Below are positions 1 through 9,099 of a DNA stretch of 64,000 nucleotides, in pieces. The stretch is from NCBI RefSeq assembly GCF_016908875.1, contig NZ_JAFBES010000011.1, positions 1-64,000 on the forward strand, in the 5' to 3' direction. The DNA is from Bacillus ectoiniformans. GTDB lineage: Bacteria; Bacillota; Bacilli; Bacillales; Domibacillaceae. Position 1 is the stretch's first letter; every line of letters begins with the position of its first letter. The position numbers and the translations under genes were made by a program. The notes under the pieces were generated by a model. The model did not search any database and was not told the DNA's origin. It saw only the letters and a program-made list of their open reading frames with translations.

Positions 1-95
1 ATGCTTAGTATAAAATTGAACCGCCGTATACGGATCCGTACGTACGGTGGTGTGAGAGGTCGGATAATCAATTAATGATTATCCTCCTACTCGAT
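1..95 (+). mobile_element. 3' end of a group II intron (domains V and VI), partial
   Basis: The sequence folds as a group II intron tail. A GC-rich domain V hairpin lies at about 17-52 (CCGCCGTATACGG pairing with CCGTACGTACGGTGG). A domain VI hairpin follows at about 56-92, with GGATAATC pairing with GATTATCC and an unpaired A in the 3' strand, and the intron ends CTACTCGAT, a usual bacterial 3' splice end (AY). The reverse transcriptase/maturase ORF and the 5' part lie before the window. No function of the flanking exon is clear: 96-240 carries only a short open stretch ending at about 234. Confidence 0.75.
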
Positions 96-306
96 AATTT
101 AAGATAATGATAATATGATTTTGATCAAGACTAGTCCGAAGGGGAAATAATATTGACCGATATGTAATAAATGAGGAAGACCTTTTTGAAATGATCGCGA
201 TCATTGAAGTAGAAAGTTATAAAAAGCACATTTAATGAAGGGTTATTAGAATAAAAGTAACGTATTAAGAACCGAATGATACGCTTAGCAGGAATGAGAA
301 AGCAAT

Positions 307-352
307 AAAGACCGGGCTTAAGCAGCAACCGCTATATTATATCCGGTCTTTA
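307..352 (-). terminator. Putative terminator of the permease remnant
   Basis: An inverted repeat (AAAGACCGG with CCGGTCTTT) has a long loop and lies just past the 3' end of the minus-strand permease remnant. The T-run after it on the minus strand is weak. Confidence 0.45.
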
Positions 353-368
353 GATTGTGGTGTTCTTG

Positions 369-944
369 TTAAAGAGCTTTCTGCTGAGGAGTCTTGAACT
401 CTTTAGCACTCTTTTTTTCATTTTTATCTTTAAATACTTTTTCAATTAAGATATATAAAACAATACCTGTGATCAATCCATATGCGGCACCATGAATGGC
501 CAAAACAACAGCTGTTACTCCTGCTACTCCTTGCTCTGCAGGTGTGCGAATTTGCTCCATTCCGACCTGTACACAAACAAAACCAGTCACAAGCAAAGAA
601 AGTGACAGTGCAATAGGGAGTACTGGCTGAAAAAAGGATGCTAGTGGAAGAAGGAAAAGTGCCAGGAAATTAGCAATATGAAATGTTCCAGCTCCGCTAA
701 AAATAGAATCCATCGCTTTGCGGCCAAAAGAATATCTCTCGATTACTGTAGCAGTTGCCGCTGTCCATATTGGTCCGGCAAGACCAGGGTACGGAGCGAA
801 AAGGGCGTGAAGCAGGTTGCGAAGCCCAGTTATTAAGTGAACGCGGTTCAGGTTATTATCAATTTTTTCATCTTCCCTTATTTGTCCAATCCTCTCGATA
901 AGTGTATCACCAACAATAATATCCGCTGGCTGTTCCGACTGCCC
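369..944 (-). pseudogene. C-terminal remnant of a polytopic membrane permease
   Basis: A reading frame of 191 codons on the minus strand has no start codon near its beginning: the first in-frame stop upstream is at 945-947 and the frame opens in the middle of a domain. It encodes a soluble stretch (PADIIVGDTLIERIG), then a permease-like segment with FAPYPGLAGPIW and GRKAMDSIFSGAGTF, and about four hydrophobic helices ending in a Lys-rich tail. The first ATG is at 713, but clear protein-like sequence continues upstream of it, so calling a 114-residue gene from there would miss most of the remnant. The 5' part seems lost where the thiamine promoter begins. The family is uncertain; a DUF3360 or xanthine/sulfate-permease-like protein is possible. 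Confidence 0.6.
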
Positions 945-1002
945 TTATTGCTTATATTATTACTTACGGCCGTTGTTCGTTTTAAAAATTGTCAGAAATG
1001 TT

Positions 1003-1031
1003 TTGACAAACTTCTTAAACATGTTTACGAT
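1003..1031 (+). promoter_or_regulatory. Sigma-A promoter of the thiamine operon
   Basis: TTGACA (1003-1008) and TACGAT (1026-1031) are separated by 17 bp. Transcription would start at about 1038, just before the TPP riboswitch. Confidence 0.7.
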
Positions 1032-1061
1032 ATGATTGAAATCAATAATTTCATAGACGAT

Positions 1062-1156
1062 CCACTAGGGGTGCCTTCTCAAAAGGCTGAGATTAAAGTA
1101 TAGCTTTAAGACTCTTAGAACCTGATCTGGTTGATACCAGCGTAGGGAAGTGGCGG
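1062..1156 (+). promoter_or_regulatory. TPP riboswitch (thi box)
   Basis: The conserved TPP aptamer is readable: CCACTAGGGGTGCC at the 5' side, GGCTGAGA near 1086, then GAACCTGATCTGG and TTGATACCAGCGTAGGGAAGTGG closing the P1 stem. It sits between the promoter at 1003 and a terminator at 1197. The 3' strand of P1 (GAAGTGG) is complementary to the terminator's CCACTTTC arm, so ligand binding should control an antiterminator/terminator switch. The genes downstream make the thiazole part of thiamine, as expected. Confidence 0.95.
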
Positions 1157-1196
1157 TTGAGTGTATTTTTCGATACATAAAACGATGAACCTGCGA

Positions 1197-1233
1197 CCAC
1201 TTTCTTTATGCGAATAAGGAAAGTGGTTTTTTT
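1197..1233 (+). terminator. Riboswitch-controlled terminator
   Basis: CCACTTTC and GAAAGTGG form a strong stem followed by seven T residues. This is the expression platform of the TPP riboswitch. Confidence 0.85.
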
Positions 1234-1415
1234 GTTGTCTATATATCCGTAGCATGAGAACCATTCATAAGCACGTTGACTCCGGTAACCGCGTTAAGAG
1301 TCGAAAGAAGAGACAATCTTCTAAGCTTGGCATTAATTGCTTTGTACCAACCTCTTAGCTTATGCCTCTTTGTTTTTTCCTTGAACGTGGATCGTCGGGA
1401 AGAGGGGTAATAATC

Positions 1416-2120
1416 GTGACATTTTCAGAAGATATTCGTAAAGCTGTCGATCCCATTTGGGAAGCAAGTTTTCATCATCCTTTTGTGAAAGGAATTGGAG
1501 AAGGAAACTTATCACTTGAACAATTTCGCTATTATGTACTTCAAGATTCATATTACTTATCCCATTTTGCAAGAGTACAGGCGATGGGGGCGGCTAAAGC
1601 GGAAGACATGAAAACCATGGCAAGCATGGCTTCACATGCTCAAAGCACATATGAAGCAGAAATGGCGCTTCACAAAGATTTCTCGAAGCGGCTTGGCATT
1701 ACTGAAGAAGAAAGAAACCAGTTCAAACCAGCTTCGACTGCCTATGCTTACGCGTCTCATATGTACCGCGGAGCTTTTTTCGGAGATTTAGGAGAAATCA
1801 TTGCTACCATTCTTCCATGCTACTGGCTCTATTACGAAGTGGGTGCGCATTTGCAGGGTTATAAGCCCAAAGAGCCAATCTATCAGGACTGGATTGCTGC
1901 TTACGGAGGCGAATGGTTCCGTAAACTCGTAGAAGAACAGATTCAGCGTCTTGATGAGTTGGCAGCGCTAAAAACGGAAGCGGAGCGTGAACGAATGAAA
2001 GAACTGTTTGTGATCAGCAGTCAATATGAGTACCAATTTTGGGAGATGGCGTATCAGATGGAAGAATGGCCGTTCGACTTGAAAGCGTCTGTAAACGCAG
2101 AAAAGGAGAATAAATGTTGA
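1416..2120 (+). CDS. tenA: Aminopyrimidine aminohydrolase (thiaminase II) TenA
   Basis: TenA hydrolyses aminopyrimidines derived from degraded thiamine so that the pyrimidine can be salvaged in the cytosol. I choose the GTG at 1416: AGAGGGG lies 9 bases upstream, and with this start the catalytic residues fall at Asp44, Cys135 (ILPCYW) and Glu205, which is the Bacillus subtilis TenA numbering. At 234 residues it has the normal family length. It is the first gene after the riboswitch and overlaps tenI by 7 bases, so it is co-transcribed with the thiazole genes. Confidence 0.93.
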   Translation: MTFSEDIRKAVDPIWEASFHHPFVKGIGEGNLSLEQFRYYVLQDSYYLSHFARVQAMGAAKAEDMKTMASMASHAQSTYEAEMALHKDFSKRLGITEEERNQFKPASTAYAYASHMYRGAFFGDLGEIIATILPCYWLYYEVGAHLQGYKPKEPIYQDWIAAYGGEWFRKLVEEQIQRLDELAALKTEAERERMKELFVISSQYEYQFWEMAYQMEEWPFDLKASVNAEKENKC

Positions 2121-2740
2121 GACCGACCATTCACCTAATAACTGCAGGAACCCATACGTTTACCGAACTCACCACCATTGTGATGTCAGTACAGGAGCAG
2201 ATTGATTTTTTTCATATTAGAGAAAAAAACCGTACGGCAATTGAGCTTTATAAAGGTGTTCAAGAAATCATAGACGCAGGGTTTCCAGTAGAGCGTATCA
2301 TCATAAATGACCGGGGCGATGTAGCCGCTGCGCTTGGAACCTTTGGGGTGCAGCTTGCTCATCATAGCCTGCCGGCATCCGTGGTGAAGAAGACCTTTCC
2401 AGGCTTGAGCGCAGGCAAATCCGTACATTCTCTAGAAGAAGCTAAACTGGCGGAGCAAGAAGGAGTTGATTACCTGCTTTTTGGTCATCTCTATCTCACG
2501 TCTTCAAAGCCAGGAAAAGTCGGAAGAGGTTTACGATCGCTGCGAGAAATAACACGAACTGTTAGGTGTCCGGTTCTTGGGATTGGAGGGATCACCCCCG
2601 ATCGAGCCAAAGACGTCATTTTTTCTGGGGCCCAGGGAATTGCGGTCATGTCCGGAATTTTACAGGCGGATGAACCAGTGAAAGCAGCCAAAGCTTACCG
2701 GAAATCGGTGGAGGAGGGATATTATGAACAAGCATTATGA
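2114..2740 (+). CDS. tenI: Thiazole tautomerase TenI
   Basis: TenI is a ThiE-like TIM barrel that isomerises the thiazole phosphate carboxylate made by ThiG. The 208-residue protein shows the phosphate-binding loops typical of the fold: a Gly-rich segment near VDYLLFGH and GIGGITPDRAKDV followed by GAQGIAVMSGI. It keeps the TenI-like pattern rather than a full ThiE active site, and its place between tenA and thiO supports TenI. The ATG overlaps the end of tenA, and thiO begins 17 bases before its stop, so translation is probably coupled. Confidence 0.88.
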   Translation: MLRPTIHLITAGTHTFTELTTIVMSVQEQIDFFHIREKNRTAIELYKGVQEIIDAGFPVERIIINDRGDVAAALGTFGVQLAHHSLPASVVKKTFPGLSAGKSVHSLEEAKLAEQEGVDYLLFGHLYLTSSKPGKVGRGLRSLREITRTVRCPVLGIGGITPDRAKDVIFSGAQGIAVMSGILQADEPVKAAKAYRKSVEEGYYEQAL

Positions 2741-3836
2741 AACGATTGTTGCCGGCGCAGGTGTAATCGGCAGCTCCATTGCTTATCACTTAGCAAAGCG
2801 GGGACATCGCGTCCTCCTGTTAGATCGGGGAAGAATCGCTGGCAAAGCTTCTTCAGCTGCTGCTGGCATGCTTGGGGCTAAGGAGGACAGTCCATTATTC
2901 CAACTTGCTAAAGCAAGCCGGGCAATGTTTCCGGCTCTTGCCAAAGAGTTGAAAGACTATAGCGGCATCGACATCGGCCTGCAGCAGCACGGCATTTATA
3001 AAATCGCTGCCAATGAAACAGAAAAGCAAGAACTGATCGAACGTGGAAGACTTTATAGAGAGCAAGGGGAACAAGCTGTTTGGTTGAAGCCAGAAGAATT
3101 GCAAAAGAGAGAGCCGGCTGTATCTTCTCACTTAAGCGGAGCCTTATACCTTCCGAACGACGGTCAAGTTTCCGCGCCTGATTTGTCGAGAGCTTTTGCC
3201 TTGTCAGCAACAGAACTTGGAACAGAGATTCTAGAATACACAGATGTTCAAGGGTTGATTAGACAAGGACATCACGTCACGGGTGTGCAAACCAATCGCG
3301 GTGCCTTCATGGCTGATCATGTGGTAGTTGCATGCGGCGTCTGGAGTGAAGATCTGCTTGGACGTCACAGTATAGTGATGGAGACGTACCCGGTGAAGGG
3401 GGAATGTTTTTCTGTCCGAACGAGGCGAAGATTGATTCAGGGGACGCTTTTTTCGAAAGGATGCTACATCGTTCCTAAGTCAGGGGGGCGATTAGTGATT
3501 GGTGCGACGGAGAGAGCTGGAACGTTTGATGAAACAGTCACCTTAGGAGGGTTAATTCCATTGATACAAGAGGCGGCTCAATTAGTGCCTGAAATCGTCT
3601 CCGCGGAATGGGAAACGGCCTGGGCAGGTCTCCGTCCGCAAACAAAATCGGGGGTTCCTTTTCTTGGCCTGCACCCGGAATACACTGCTCTTTCGATCGC
3701 ATCTGGGCATTACCGCAATGGCATTTTATTATCTCCGATCACTGGAAAGATCATGGCCGATATAATCGAAGGAAAAGAAGTGCCAGAAGAATGGCTGAGT
3801 ACTGAAAATCTTTTGCATAGAGAGGTGAAATTATGA
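2724..3836 (+). CDS. thiO: Glycine oxidase ThiO
   Basis: ThiO is an FAD enzyme that oxidises glycine to dehydroglycine (glycine imine), a precursor of the thiazole ring. The N-terminus has the dinucleotide-binding fingerprint GAGVIGSSIAYHLAKRG, followed by SSAAAGMLGA. A C-terminal WAGLRPQTKSGVPFLG and SGHYRNGILLSP are typical of D-amino-acid/glycine oxidases. The length of 370 residues is normal. GGAGG precedes the start, and the stop overlaps thiS by 4 bases. Confidence 0.93.
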   Translation: MNKHYETIVAGAGVIGSSIAYHLAKRGHRVLLLDRGRIAGKASSAAAGMLGAKEDSPLFQLAKASRAMFPALAKELKDYSGIDIGLQQHGIYKIAANETEKQELIERGRLYREQGEQAVWLKPEELQKREPAVSSHLSGALYLPNDGQVSAPDLSRAFALSATELGTEILEYTDVQGLIRQGHHVTGVQTNRGAFMADHVVVACGVWSEDLLGRHSIVMETYPVKGECFSVRTRRRLIQGTLFSKGCYIVPKSGGRLVIGATERAGTFDETVTLGGLIPLIQEAAQLVPEIVSAEWETAWAGLRPQTKSGVPFLGLHPEYTALSIASGHYRNGILLSPITGKIMADIIEGKEVPEEWLSTENLLHREVKL

Positions 3837-4036
3837 AGCTGCGAATCAATGGAGAATGGTTGAGTGTGCCGGAATCGATCGGAAGCATTGATCAACTGCT
3901 GGAACATTTTCAGCTGGATCAGCGAGTCGTGATGGTCGAACAGAACGAAACGATTTTGCAGAAAGACTCACGAGCGAAAAGCAAGGTTCAAGATGGAGAT
4001 GTCATTGAGGTTGTACAATTTGTAGGAGGCGGATAA
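3833..4036 (+). CDS. thiS: Sulfur carrier protein ThiS
   Basis: ThiS is a ubiquitin-like 67-residue sulfur carrier. It ends in the required Gly-Gly (VQFVGGG), which ThiF adenylates and which then carries the thiocarboxylate sulfur to ThiG. The stop is followed after 2 bases by the thiG start. An ATGA overlap couples it to thiO. Confidence 0.93.
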   Translation: MKLRINGEWLSVPESIGSIDQLLEHFQLDQRVVMVEQNETILQKDSRAKSKVQDGDVIEVVQFVGGG

Positions 4037-4038
4037 TC

Positions 4039-4806
4039 ATGTGGAAGATTAGAAATCAAGAATTAGAGTCACGTTTACTTTTGGGGACAGGAAAGTATCC
4101 TAATTTTGAGGTGCAAAAAAAAGCAGTTGAGGTTTCAGAAACAAATATTCTGACCTTTACCATTAGAAGAATGAATATCTTTGAACCGAGTCAGCCGAAT
4201 TTCTTGGAACAGCTGGATGTAGAGAAATATACCCTGCTGCCGAATACAGCTGGTGCAAAAACAGCAAAAGAAGCGGTACGTCATGCAAAATTAGCTCATG
4301 CTTCAGGACTTTGCGATATGATCAAGGTAGAGGTCATTGGATGTGACAAGACATTACTGCCAGATCCTGTGGAAACGTTAAAAGCAACCGAAGAGCTTTT
4401 AAAAGAGGGGTTTACGGTTCTTCCATATACATCTGATGATGTGGTGCTTGCCCGCCTGCTTGAAGAACTAGGCGCGCATGCCATTATGCCGGGAGCTTCT
4501 CCAATCGGGTCTGGACAAGGTATCATCAACCCTGGAAATCTTCGTTTTATTATTGAACAATCAAGCGTACCAGTCATAGTAGATGCCGGGATCGGTTCAC
4601 CTGCCGATGCAGCTCAGGCGATGGAACTCGGAGCCGATGGGGTGTTATTAAATACAGCTGTTGCAGCAGCACAAGATCCTGTGAAAATGGCCGAGGCCAT
4701 GAAACTAGCCATCAAGGCCGGGCGTCTCGGTTATGAAGCAGGGAGGATTTCAAAAAAACGCTACGCAGCAGCGAGCAGTCCTATGGAAGGGATGAGCCAG
4801 ACATGA
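4039..4806 (+). CDS. thiG: Thiazole synthase ThiG
   Basis: ThiG joins deoxyxylulose phosphate, glycine imine and ThiS thiocarboxylate into the thiazole phosphate. The sequence has [12 protein letters not shown] near the start, the catalytic-lysine segment DMIKVEVIG, and the phosphate loops [13 protein letters not shown] and [27 protein letters not shown]. The 255-residue length is normal. Its stop overlaps the thiF start by 4 bases. Confidence 0.95.
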   Translation: MWKIRNQELESRLLLGTGKYPNFEVQKKAVEVSETNILTFTIRRMNIFEPSQPNFLEQLDVEKYTLLPNTAGAKTAKEAVRHAKLAHASGLCDMIKVEVIGCDKTLLPDPVETLKATEELLKEGFTVLPYTSDDVVLARLLEELGAHAIMPGASPIGSGQGIINPGNLRFIIEQSSVPVIVDAGIGSPADAAQAMELGADGVLLNTAVAAAQDPVKMAEAMKLAIKAGRLGYEAGRISKKRYAAASSPMEGMSQT

Positions 4807-5822
4807 CTGAACGCTATTCCAGGCAGATCCTCTTCTCTCCAATAGGAGAAGCCGGGCAAAAAAAATTCAGAGAAAAACATGTGCTGCTTCTCGGAGCAGG
4901 GGCGCTTGGAACGGGAAATGCAGAAGCGCTTGTCCGGGCAGGAATTGGCCGTTTGACCATCATCGACCGTGATTACGTGGAGTGCAGCAATCTCCAAAGG
5001 CAGCAATTATATGCCGAACACGATGCAAGAGAACGCCTTCCAAAAGCGATGGCTGCCAAACAACGGTTAATGGAAGTGAACAGTGAAGTCCAGGTTGACG
5101 CCTATGTAATGGATGGCATTCCGGCTGAAGTCGAGCGGTTATTGGGCGGGGTGGATCTCATGATCGATGCGACCGATAATTTCGACGCTAGAATGATGAT
5201 GAATGATTTGGCTCAAAAATATCAAATTCCCTGGATTTACGGCGCTTGCGTGAGCAGCTACGGAATCAGCTATACGATTCTTCCGGGAAAGACACCTTGT
5301 TTAAACTGTCTGCTTGATCAAGTCCCGATTGGCGGCATGACATGTGATACTGCTGGGATTATCAGTCCGGCAGTGCAAATGGTGGTCGCTCACCAAACGG
5401 CTGAAGCGATGAAGATTTTAGTAGAAGACTGGTCGGCTCTCAGGCAAAAGCTTGTTTCTTTTGATCTGTGGAAGAATCAGCATTCCGCTATCGGTGTATC
5501 GGTAATGAGAAATGAGGCCTGCCCGTCTTGTGGGAACAATCCGACGTATCCTTTTTTAGAATATAGCCAGCAGATGAAGACTGCCGTTTTATGCGGACGT
5601 GATTCCGTGCAGATTCGTCCTTCAGAAAAAAAGGTATGGAATTTAGAAAAGGTAGCTAAAACGCTCGCTAAGCAGCAGGGAGAGGTAGAGCAAAATCCAT
5701 ATCTCGTTTCCTTCACGAAAAAAGATAGACGAATGGTTCTCTTTAAAGATGGACGTGCGCTTATTCACGGAACGAAAGATATCACAGAAGCAAAGACACT
5801 ATACCATCGATACTTCGGATAG
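4803..5822 (+). CDS. thiF: ThiS adenylyltransferase ThiF (E1-like)
   Basis: This is a 339-residue E1-type enzyme that should adenylate the ThiS C-terminus. The nucleotide-binding [19 protein letters not shown] lies at about residues 31-49, the [10 protein letters not shown] segment follows, and the zinc pairs CLNC and CPSC are present. It has a C-terminal extension beyond about residue 250 that resembles the MoeB/ThiF_MoeB forms with an extra domain. It is the last gene of the operon; no strong terminator was found before 5946. Confidence 0.92.
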   Translation: MTERYSRQILFSPIGEAGQKKFREKHVLLLGAGALGTGNAEALVRAGIGRLTIIDRDYVECSNLQRQQLYAEHDARERLPKAMAAKQRLMEVNSEVQVDAYVMDGIPAEVERLLGGVDLMIDATDNFDARMMMNDLAQKYQIPWIYGACVSSYGISYTILPGKTPCLNCLLDQVPIGGMTCDTAGIISPAVQMVVAHQTAEAMKILVEDWSALRQKLVSFDLWKNQHSAIGVSVMRNEACPSCGNNPTYPFLEYSQQMKTAVLCGRDSVQIRPSEKKVWNLEKVAKTLAKQQGEVEQNPYLVSFTKKDRRMVLFKDGRALIHGTKDITEAKTLYHRYFG

Positions 5823-5945
5823 AATAAAGACGTTAACGCAGCTAAACACTTTATGCAGCTCTTCACCATATCACTTAGGATTTTTTTCTGAGTTGTGGTG
5901 AGGACAATCTCCATTTGTAAATAATCGATGGCATCTTTTTTAATA

Positions 5946-5973
5946 TTGAATTTTTTTCCACCTTCGTTATAAT
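5946..5973 (+). promoter_or_regulatory. Promoter of the VOC-family gene
   Basis: TTGAAT (5946-5951) and a perfect TATAAT (5968-5973) are 16 bp apart, about 65 bp before the start codon at 6038. Confidence 0.6.
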
Positions 5974-6037
5974 GACCATAACGACATCGTAATCAGACAA
6001 CAAGAATATTATATATTTTTAAAATTGGAGGATTATC

Positions 6038-6433
6038 ATGAGCAGACCCATTCATTTTGAAATTCATGTGGAAGACATGGAGCGAGCAAAGAAATTTTAC
6101 GGAGAAGTATTTGGCTGGTCATTTCAAGATTGGAGTGAGTATGCAGGGATGCCTTATTTTGGAGCGGTGACTGGTGATGAGCATGAACCTGGGATCAATG
6201 GTGCTTTGATGAAGCGGCAAAGTGCTTCGCCAGAAACAAGTCAAGCTTTAAATGGTTTTGCGTGTACAATGGGAGTGGAAGATTACGATGCAACGGAAGC
6301 CAAAATTTTGGAGAATGGCGGCAAGGTCGCAATGCCTAAGCATGCTCTGCCTGGCATGGCTTGGCAGGGGTATTACCTGGATTCCGAGGGCAATATTTTC
6401 GGAATTCACCAACCAGATGTAAACGCAAAATAG
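6038..6433 (+). CDS. VOC-family (glyoxalase/bleomycin-resistance fold) protein
   Basis: This 131-residue protein has the vicinal-oxygen-chelate layout: FEIHVEDMERAKKFYGEVFGW at the N-terminus and YYLDSEGNIFGIHQP at the C-terminus, with His/Glu residues at the usual metal positions. The substrate is not predictable. GGAGG precedes the ATG. It has its own promoter and terminator, so it is monocistronic. Confidence 0.85.
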   Translation: MSRPIHFEIHVEDMERAKKFYGEVFGWSFQDWSEYAGMPYFGAVTGDEHEPGINGALMKRQSASPETSQALNGFACTMGVEDYDATEAKILENGGKVAMPKHALPGMAWQGYYLDSEGNIFGIHQPDVNAK

Positions 6434-6467
6434 AAAGGGAAAAGGATCGAATAATCGTCCCTTTTTC
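6434..6467 (+). terminator. Terminator after the VOC gene
   Basis: AAAGGGA and TCCCTTT form a stem followed by a short T-run, immediately after the stop codon. Confidence 0.6.
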
Positions 6468-6538
6468 CTGCGGATACCGGAGAGTATTGTGTTTTAGTAA
6501 AAGAAACAATAGAATCCCGCGATTTGAAATGCAAAATG

Positions 6539-6566
6539 ACGTGTGCGACACACGCCATTTTTTTTT
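6539..6566 (+). terminator. Compact hairpin with nine T residues
   Basis: CGTGTG-CGA-CACACG is a perfect 6-bp stem with a 3-base loop, then CCA and nine T. It looks like a strong intrinsic terminator. No gene lies between it and the first terminator at 6467, so it may end a short untranslated RNA or serve as a backup. Confidence 0.6.
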
Positions 6567-6707
6567 GCTAAAAAATAGAGCCTGGTCAGTCCTTTAATAT
6601 AGAAATTTATAACAGTCAGGATAAAATATACAATCAAACGTATAATATTTTGGAGTTTACATAGTTGAGTTATGTAGACCTTTTTTTAAAAATAGGAGGC
6701 ATGGCAA

Positions 6708-7196
6708 ATGAAAAAATTAGCGGTTATTTCCATGATGTTTGTGATGATGCTGGCCTTTTCGGGACTTGCATCCGCATCAAGTCCAGAGGGCAATAAGGAC
6801 ATCGTTGATACTGCTATGAGAGCGGGAGATTTTAAGATCCTTGCTGCTGCTCTGGAAAAAGCTGAACTGGCGGAAACACTAAAAGGCGAAGGGCCATTCA
6901 CTGTATTTGCTCCAACTGATGCAGCATTCAACAAGCTGCTTAAGGACTTAAACATTACGGCAGAACAGTTATTGGCAAGAGAGGACCTGAAGGAAATCTT
7001 GCTTTATCATGTTGTTCCAGGTAAAGTGATGTCTGCTGACCTGAAAGATGGAATGAAAGCAAAAACTCTCGCTGAAAAAGAAGTAACCATCTCCCTTAAC
7101 CCTGTCAGAGTCAATGACTCGACTGTCACAACACCTGATATTGAAGCTTCAAATGGTGTTATCCATGTCATTGATCGTGTATTATTGCCAAAATAA
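6708..7196 (+). CDS. Secreted fasciclin-domain protein
   Basis: The 162-residue protein has a cleavable signal peptide (hydrophobic to about residue 24, ending GLASASS), followed by one FAS1 domain: [14 protein letters not shown] and a C-terminal [16 protein letters not shown]. Such proteins are extracellular adhesion or matrix-associated proteins. AGGAGG lies 9 bases upstream of the ATG. It stands alone, with a terminator at 7208. Confidence 0.9.
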   Translation: MKKLAVISMMFVMMLAFSGLASASSPEGNKDIVDTAMRAGDFKILAAALEKAELAETLKGEGPFTVFAPTDAAFNKLLKDLNITAEQLLAREDLKEILLYHVVPGKVMSADLKDGMKAKTLAEKEVTISLNPVRVNDSTVTTPDIEASNGVIHVIDRVLLPK

Positions 7197-7207
7197 TGTT
7201 TAGCAAG

Positions 7208-7243
7208 AGACTGAAATTCGAATTGGATTTCGGTCTTTTTTTT
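7208..7243 (+). terminator. Terminator after the fasciclin gene
   Basis: AGACTGAAAT pairs with ATTTCGGTCT (one G-T pair) and is followed by eight T. Confidence 0.8.
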
Positions 7244-7374
7244 GCCTTATCCCAAAAATCTTAAATCTTCATAATCATCTGAGTCATTTTTAATAATCTT
7301 AGGATTCTAGACTTTTTGATAAAACAAATAGTCCATTTAAATGGCGATTATATGAGAAGAAGACTTTCAAAGGT

Positions 7375-7408
7375 CAGTGATTATCCGCTTAATCACTGGG
7401 GTTTTTTA
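7375..7408 (+). terminator. Terminator-like hairpin upstream of yjcZ
   Basis: CAGTGATTA and TAATCACTG form a perfect 9-bp stem with a short loop, then GGG and six T. No ORF lies between 7244 and it, so it may end a small RNA transcribed from within 7250-7375. The yjcZ-like gene starts 90 bases later. Confidence 0.55.
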
Positions 7409-7496
7409 TTATTTTTTCACTCTCATTCTATTTGTCCGTTCCAAAAAAATGAAAATGAAAATAGTATATATAAGCTTCATTATGGAGGTGAAATGA

Positions 7497-7589
7497 ATGA
7501 GCTACAGCGGAAATGGCAGTACTTTCGTGTTAATTGTTGTATTGTTTATCCTGTTAATCATCGTTGGCGCTTCTTTTTATTCTTACTAA
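7497..7589 (+). CDS. YjcZ-family small sporulation membrane protein
   Basis: This 30-residue protein starts MSYSGNGSTF and consists of a Ser/Gly/Tyr-rich head and one hydrophobic helix ending VGASFYSY. This is the architecture of the YjcZ/YczO family of tiny sporulation-associated membrane proteins in Bacillaceae. GGAGGTG is 8 bases before the ATG at 7497. An ATG four bases earlier in another frame opens a longer ORF that I reject. Confidence 0.8.
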   Translation: MSYSGNGSTFVLIVVLFILLIIVGASFYSY

Positions 7590-7934
7590 GAATAACCGCG
7601 CCTATTATGCATCTGCTTAGGTTAAAAGGGGAGTCGTTTTCATGCATGGCGACTCCTAAATAGCCTTTAAAATGGAACGCCAATCTACAGCCATAAACTT
7701 CAGAAAGAATATAGTTAGGGAAGTAACATCCAGTATTTTTATGTCCGCATTTTTCATACAAACATTTAATCCTCATTAGTTACATATCGTAAGTGAAAAA
7801 GGAGAAATTTCTGTTTGATAAAAAGCACCGAAACATGGTATAAGTGTAAAAGAAGCAGAGTCATTCTGCTTCTTTTACTTTTGGGGTGAAGAATATAGCT
7901 AGCATCCCATCATGAGAGGATTTGACATTTTGCT
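7590..7934 (+). other. Intergenic region with a promoter directly followed by a hairpin
   Basis: No gene is seen here. TTGATA (7815-7820) and TATAAG (7839-7844), 18 bp apart, form a plausible promoter. A perfect hairpin AGAAGCAGA/TCTGCTTCT (7851-7873) with a T-rich tail follows almost at the predicted start site, before dus at 7935. This may be a short terminated leader RNA or a 5' stabilising hairpin. Confidence 0.5.
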
Positions 7935-8915
7935 ATGAAAGAGAATTTTTGGCGTGATTTACCACGACCATTTTTTATATTGGCACCAATGGAAGATGTG
8001 ACGGATGTTGTGTTTCGCCATGTAGTAAGTGAAGCAGGCAGACCAGATGTGTTTTTTACCGAGTTTACAAACACTGAGAGCTACTGTCACCCAGAGGGGA
8101 TTCAAAGTGTGCGCGGCCGTTTGACTTTTACAGAAGATGAACAGCCAATTGTCGCCCATATATGGGGAGACAAGCCTGAATTTTTCCGGCAAATGAGTAT
8201 CGGAATGGCGGAACTAGGCTTTAAAGGCTTGGATATTAATATGGGCTGCCCTGTCCCGAATGTGGCACAGAATGGGAAGGGAAGCGGCCTGATCCGTCGT
8301 CCGGAAGTTGCGGCAGAATTAATACAAGCAGCCAAAGCAGGAGGATTGCCAGTCAGTGTAAAAACAAGGCTTGGCTACACAGAGGTAGATGAATGGCGAG
8401 TGTGGCTTAAACATCTATTGGAACAAGACATCGTCAATCTTTCTATTCATTTGCGTACAAGGAAGGAAATGAGCAAAGTCGATGCTCATTGGGAGCTGAT
8501 CCCAGAGATTAAACAGCTTCGTGATGAGGTGGCTCCAGATACTTTATTGACCATCAACGGAGATATTCCTGACCGTGAAACGGGTTTGAAGCTAGTAGAG
8601 CAATATGGTGTGGATGGGGTGATGATCGGGCGTGGTATTTTCACTAACCCATTTGCCTTTGAAAAGGAGCCGAAAGATCACAGCAGCAAAGAATTGCTTG
8701 ATCTTCTGCGCTTGCACCTGGATCTTCATGATAAATATTCACAATTAGAGCTGCGTTCGTTCAAGGCTCTCCATCGCTTCTTTAAGATCTATGTCAAAGG
8801 ATTCCGAGGGGCAGCCGAACTAAGGAATCAATTAATGAACACGGAGACAACAGATGAAGTGCGCGAGTGTCTGGACCAGTTTGAGTCAAGGAATTTTGAG
8901 GTCATTGGGGAGTAA
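7935..8915 (+). CDS. dus: tRNA-dihydrouridine synthase
   Basis: This FMN enzyme reduces uridine to dihydrouridine in tRNA D-loops. [15 protein letters not shown] at the N-terminus, the catalytic-cysteine motif [25 protein letters not shown] and the FMN phosphate site [16 protein letters not shown] are all present. The length of 326 residues is normal. AGAGGA lies about 15 bases before the ATG, a long spacing, so the start is somewhat uncertain. It stands alone. Confidence 0.92.
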   Translation: MKENFWRDLPRPFFILAPMEDVTDVVFRHVVSEAGRPDVFFTEFTNTESYCHPEGIQSVRGRLTFTEDEQPIVAHIWGDKPEFFRQMSIGMAELGFKGLDINMGCPVPNVAQNGKGSGLIRRPEVAAELIQAAKAGGLPVSVKTRLGYTEVDEWRVWLKHLLEQDIVNLSIHLRTRKEMSKVDAHWELIPEIKQLRDEVAPDTLLTINGDIPDRETGLKLVEQYGVDGVMIGRGIFTNPFAFEKEPKDHSSKELLDLLRLHLDLHDKYSQLELRSFKALHRFFKIYVKGFRGAAELRNQLMNTETTDEVRECLDQFESRNFEVIGE

Positions 8916-9008
8916 TAGAAGTTCCCCATTCAAGGTGAAAGCGAAATAGACGTTTAACTGTTTAACAGTTTTAACTATTAAACTTAATGCCATAATTAGT
9001 TGTGTTGA

Positions 9009-9031
9009 CCCCTGCAGGTGCAGGGGTTTTT
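9009..9031 (+). terminator. Terminator after dus
   Basis: CCCCTGCA and TGCAGGGG form a tight stem followed by five T. Confidence 0.85.
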
Positions 9032-9040
9032 GTGTTTTTA

Positions 9041-9049
9041 TGCTATAAT
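9041..9049 (+). promoter_or_regulatory. Extended -10 promoter of the MNT/HEPN pair
   Basis: TGCTATAAT is an extended -10 element about 50 bases before the TTG start of the antitoxin gene. No convincing -35 was found. Confidence 0.5.
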
Positions 9050-9099
9050 GTGGTAATAAACAGACATGAAAAAAGACAAAAAAATCGAGGTGTGAATAA

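Noticed and set aside
837-1103. Plus-strand ORF of 88 codons before the thiamine operon
   Set aside because: It overlaps the promoter and the riboswitch and is antisense to the permease remnant; no ribosome binding site.
7316-7663. 115-codon ORF spanning the yjcZ-like gene
   Set aside because: The 30-residue YjcZ-type frame with a strong ribosome binding site explains the region; the longer frame crosses a terminator.
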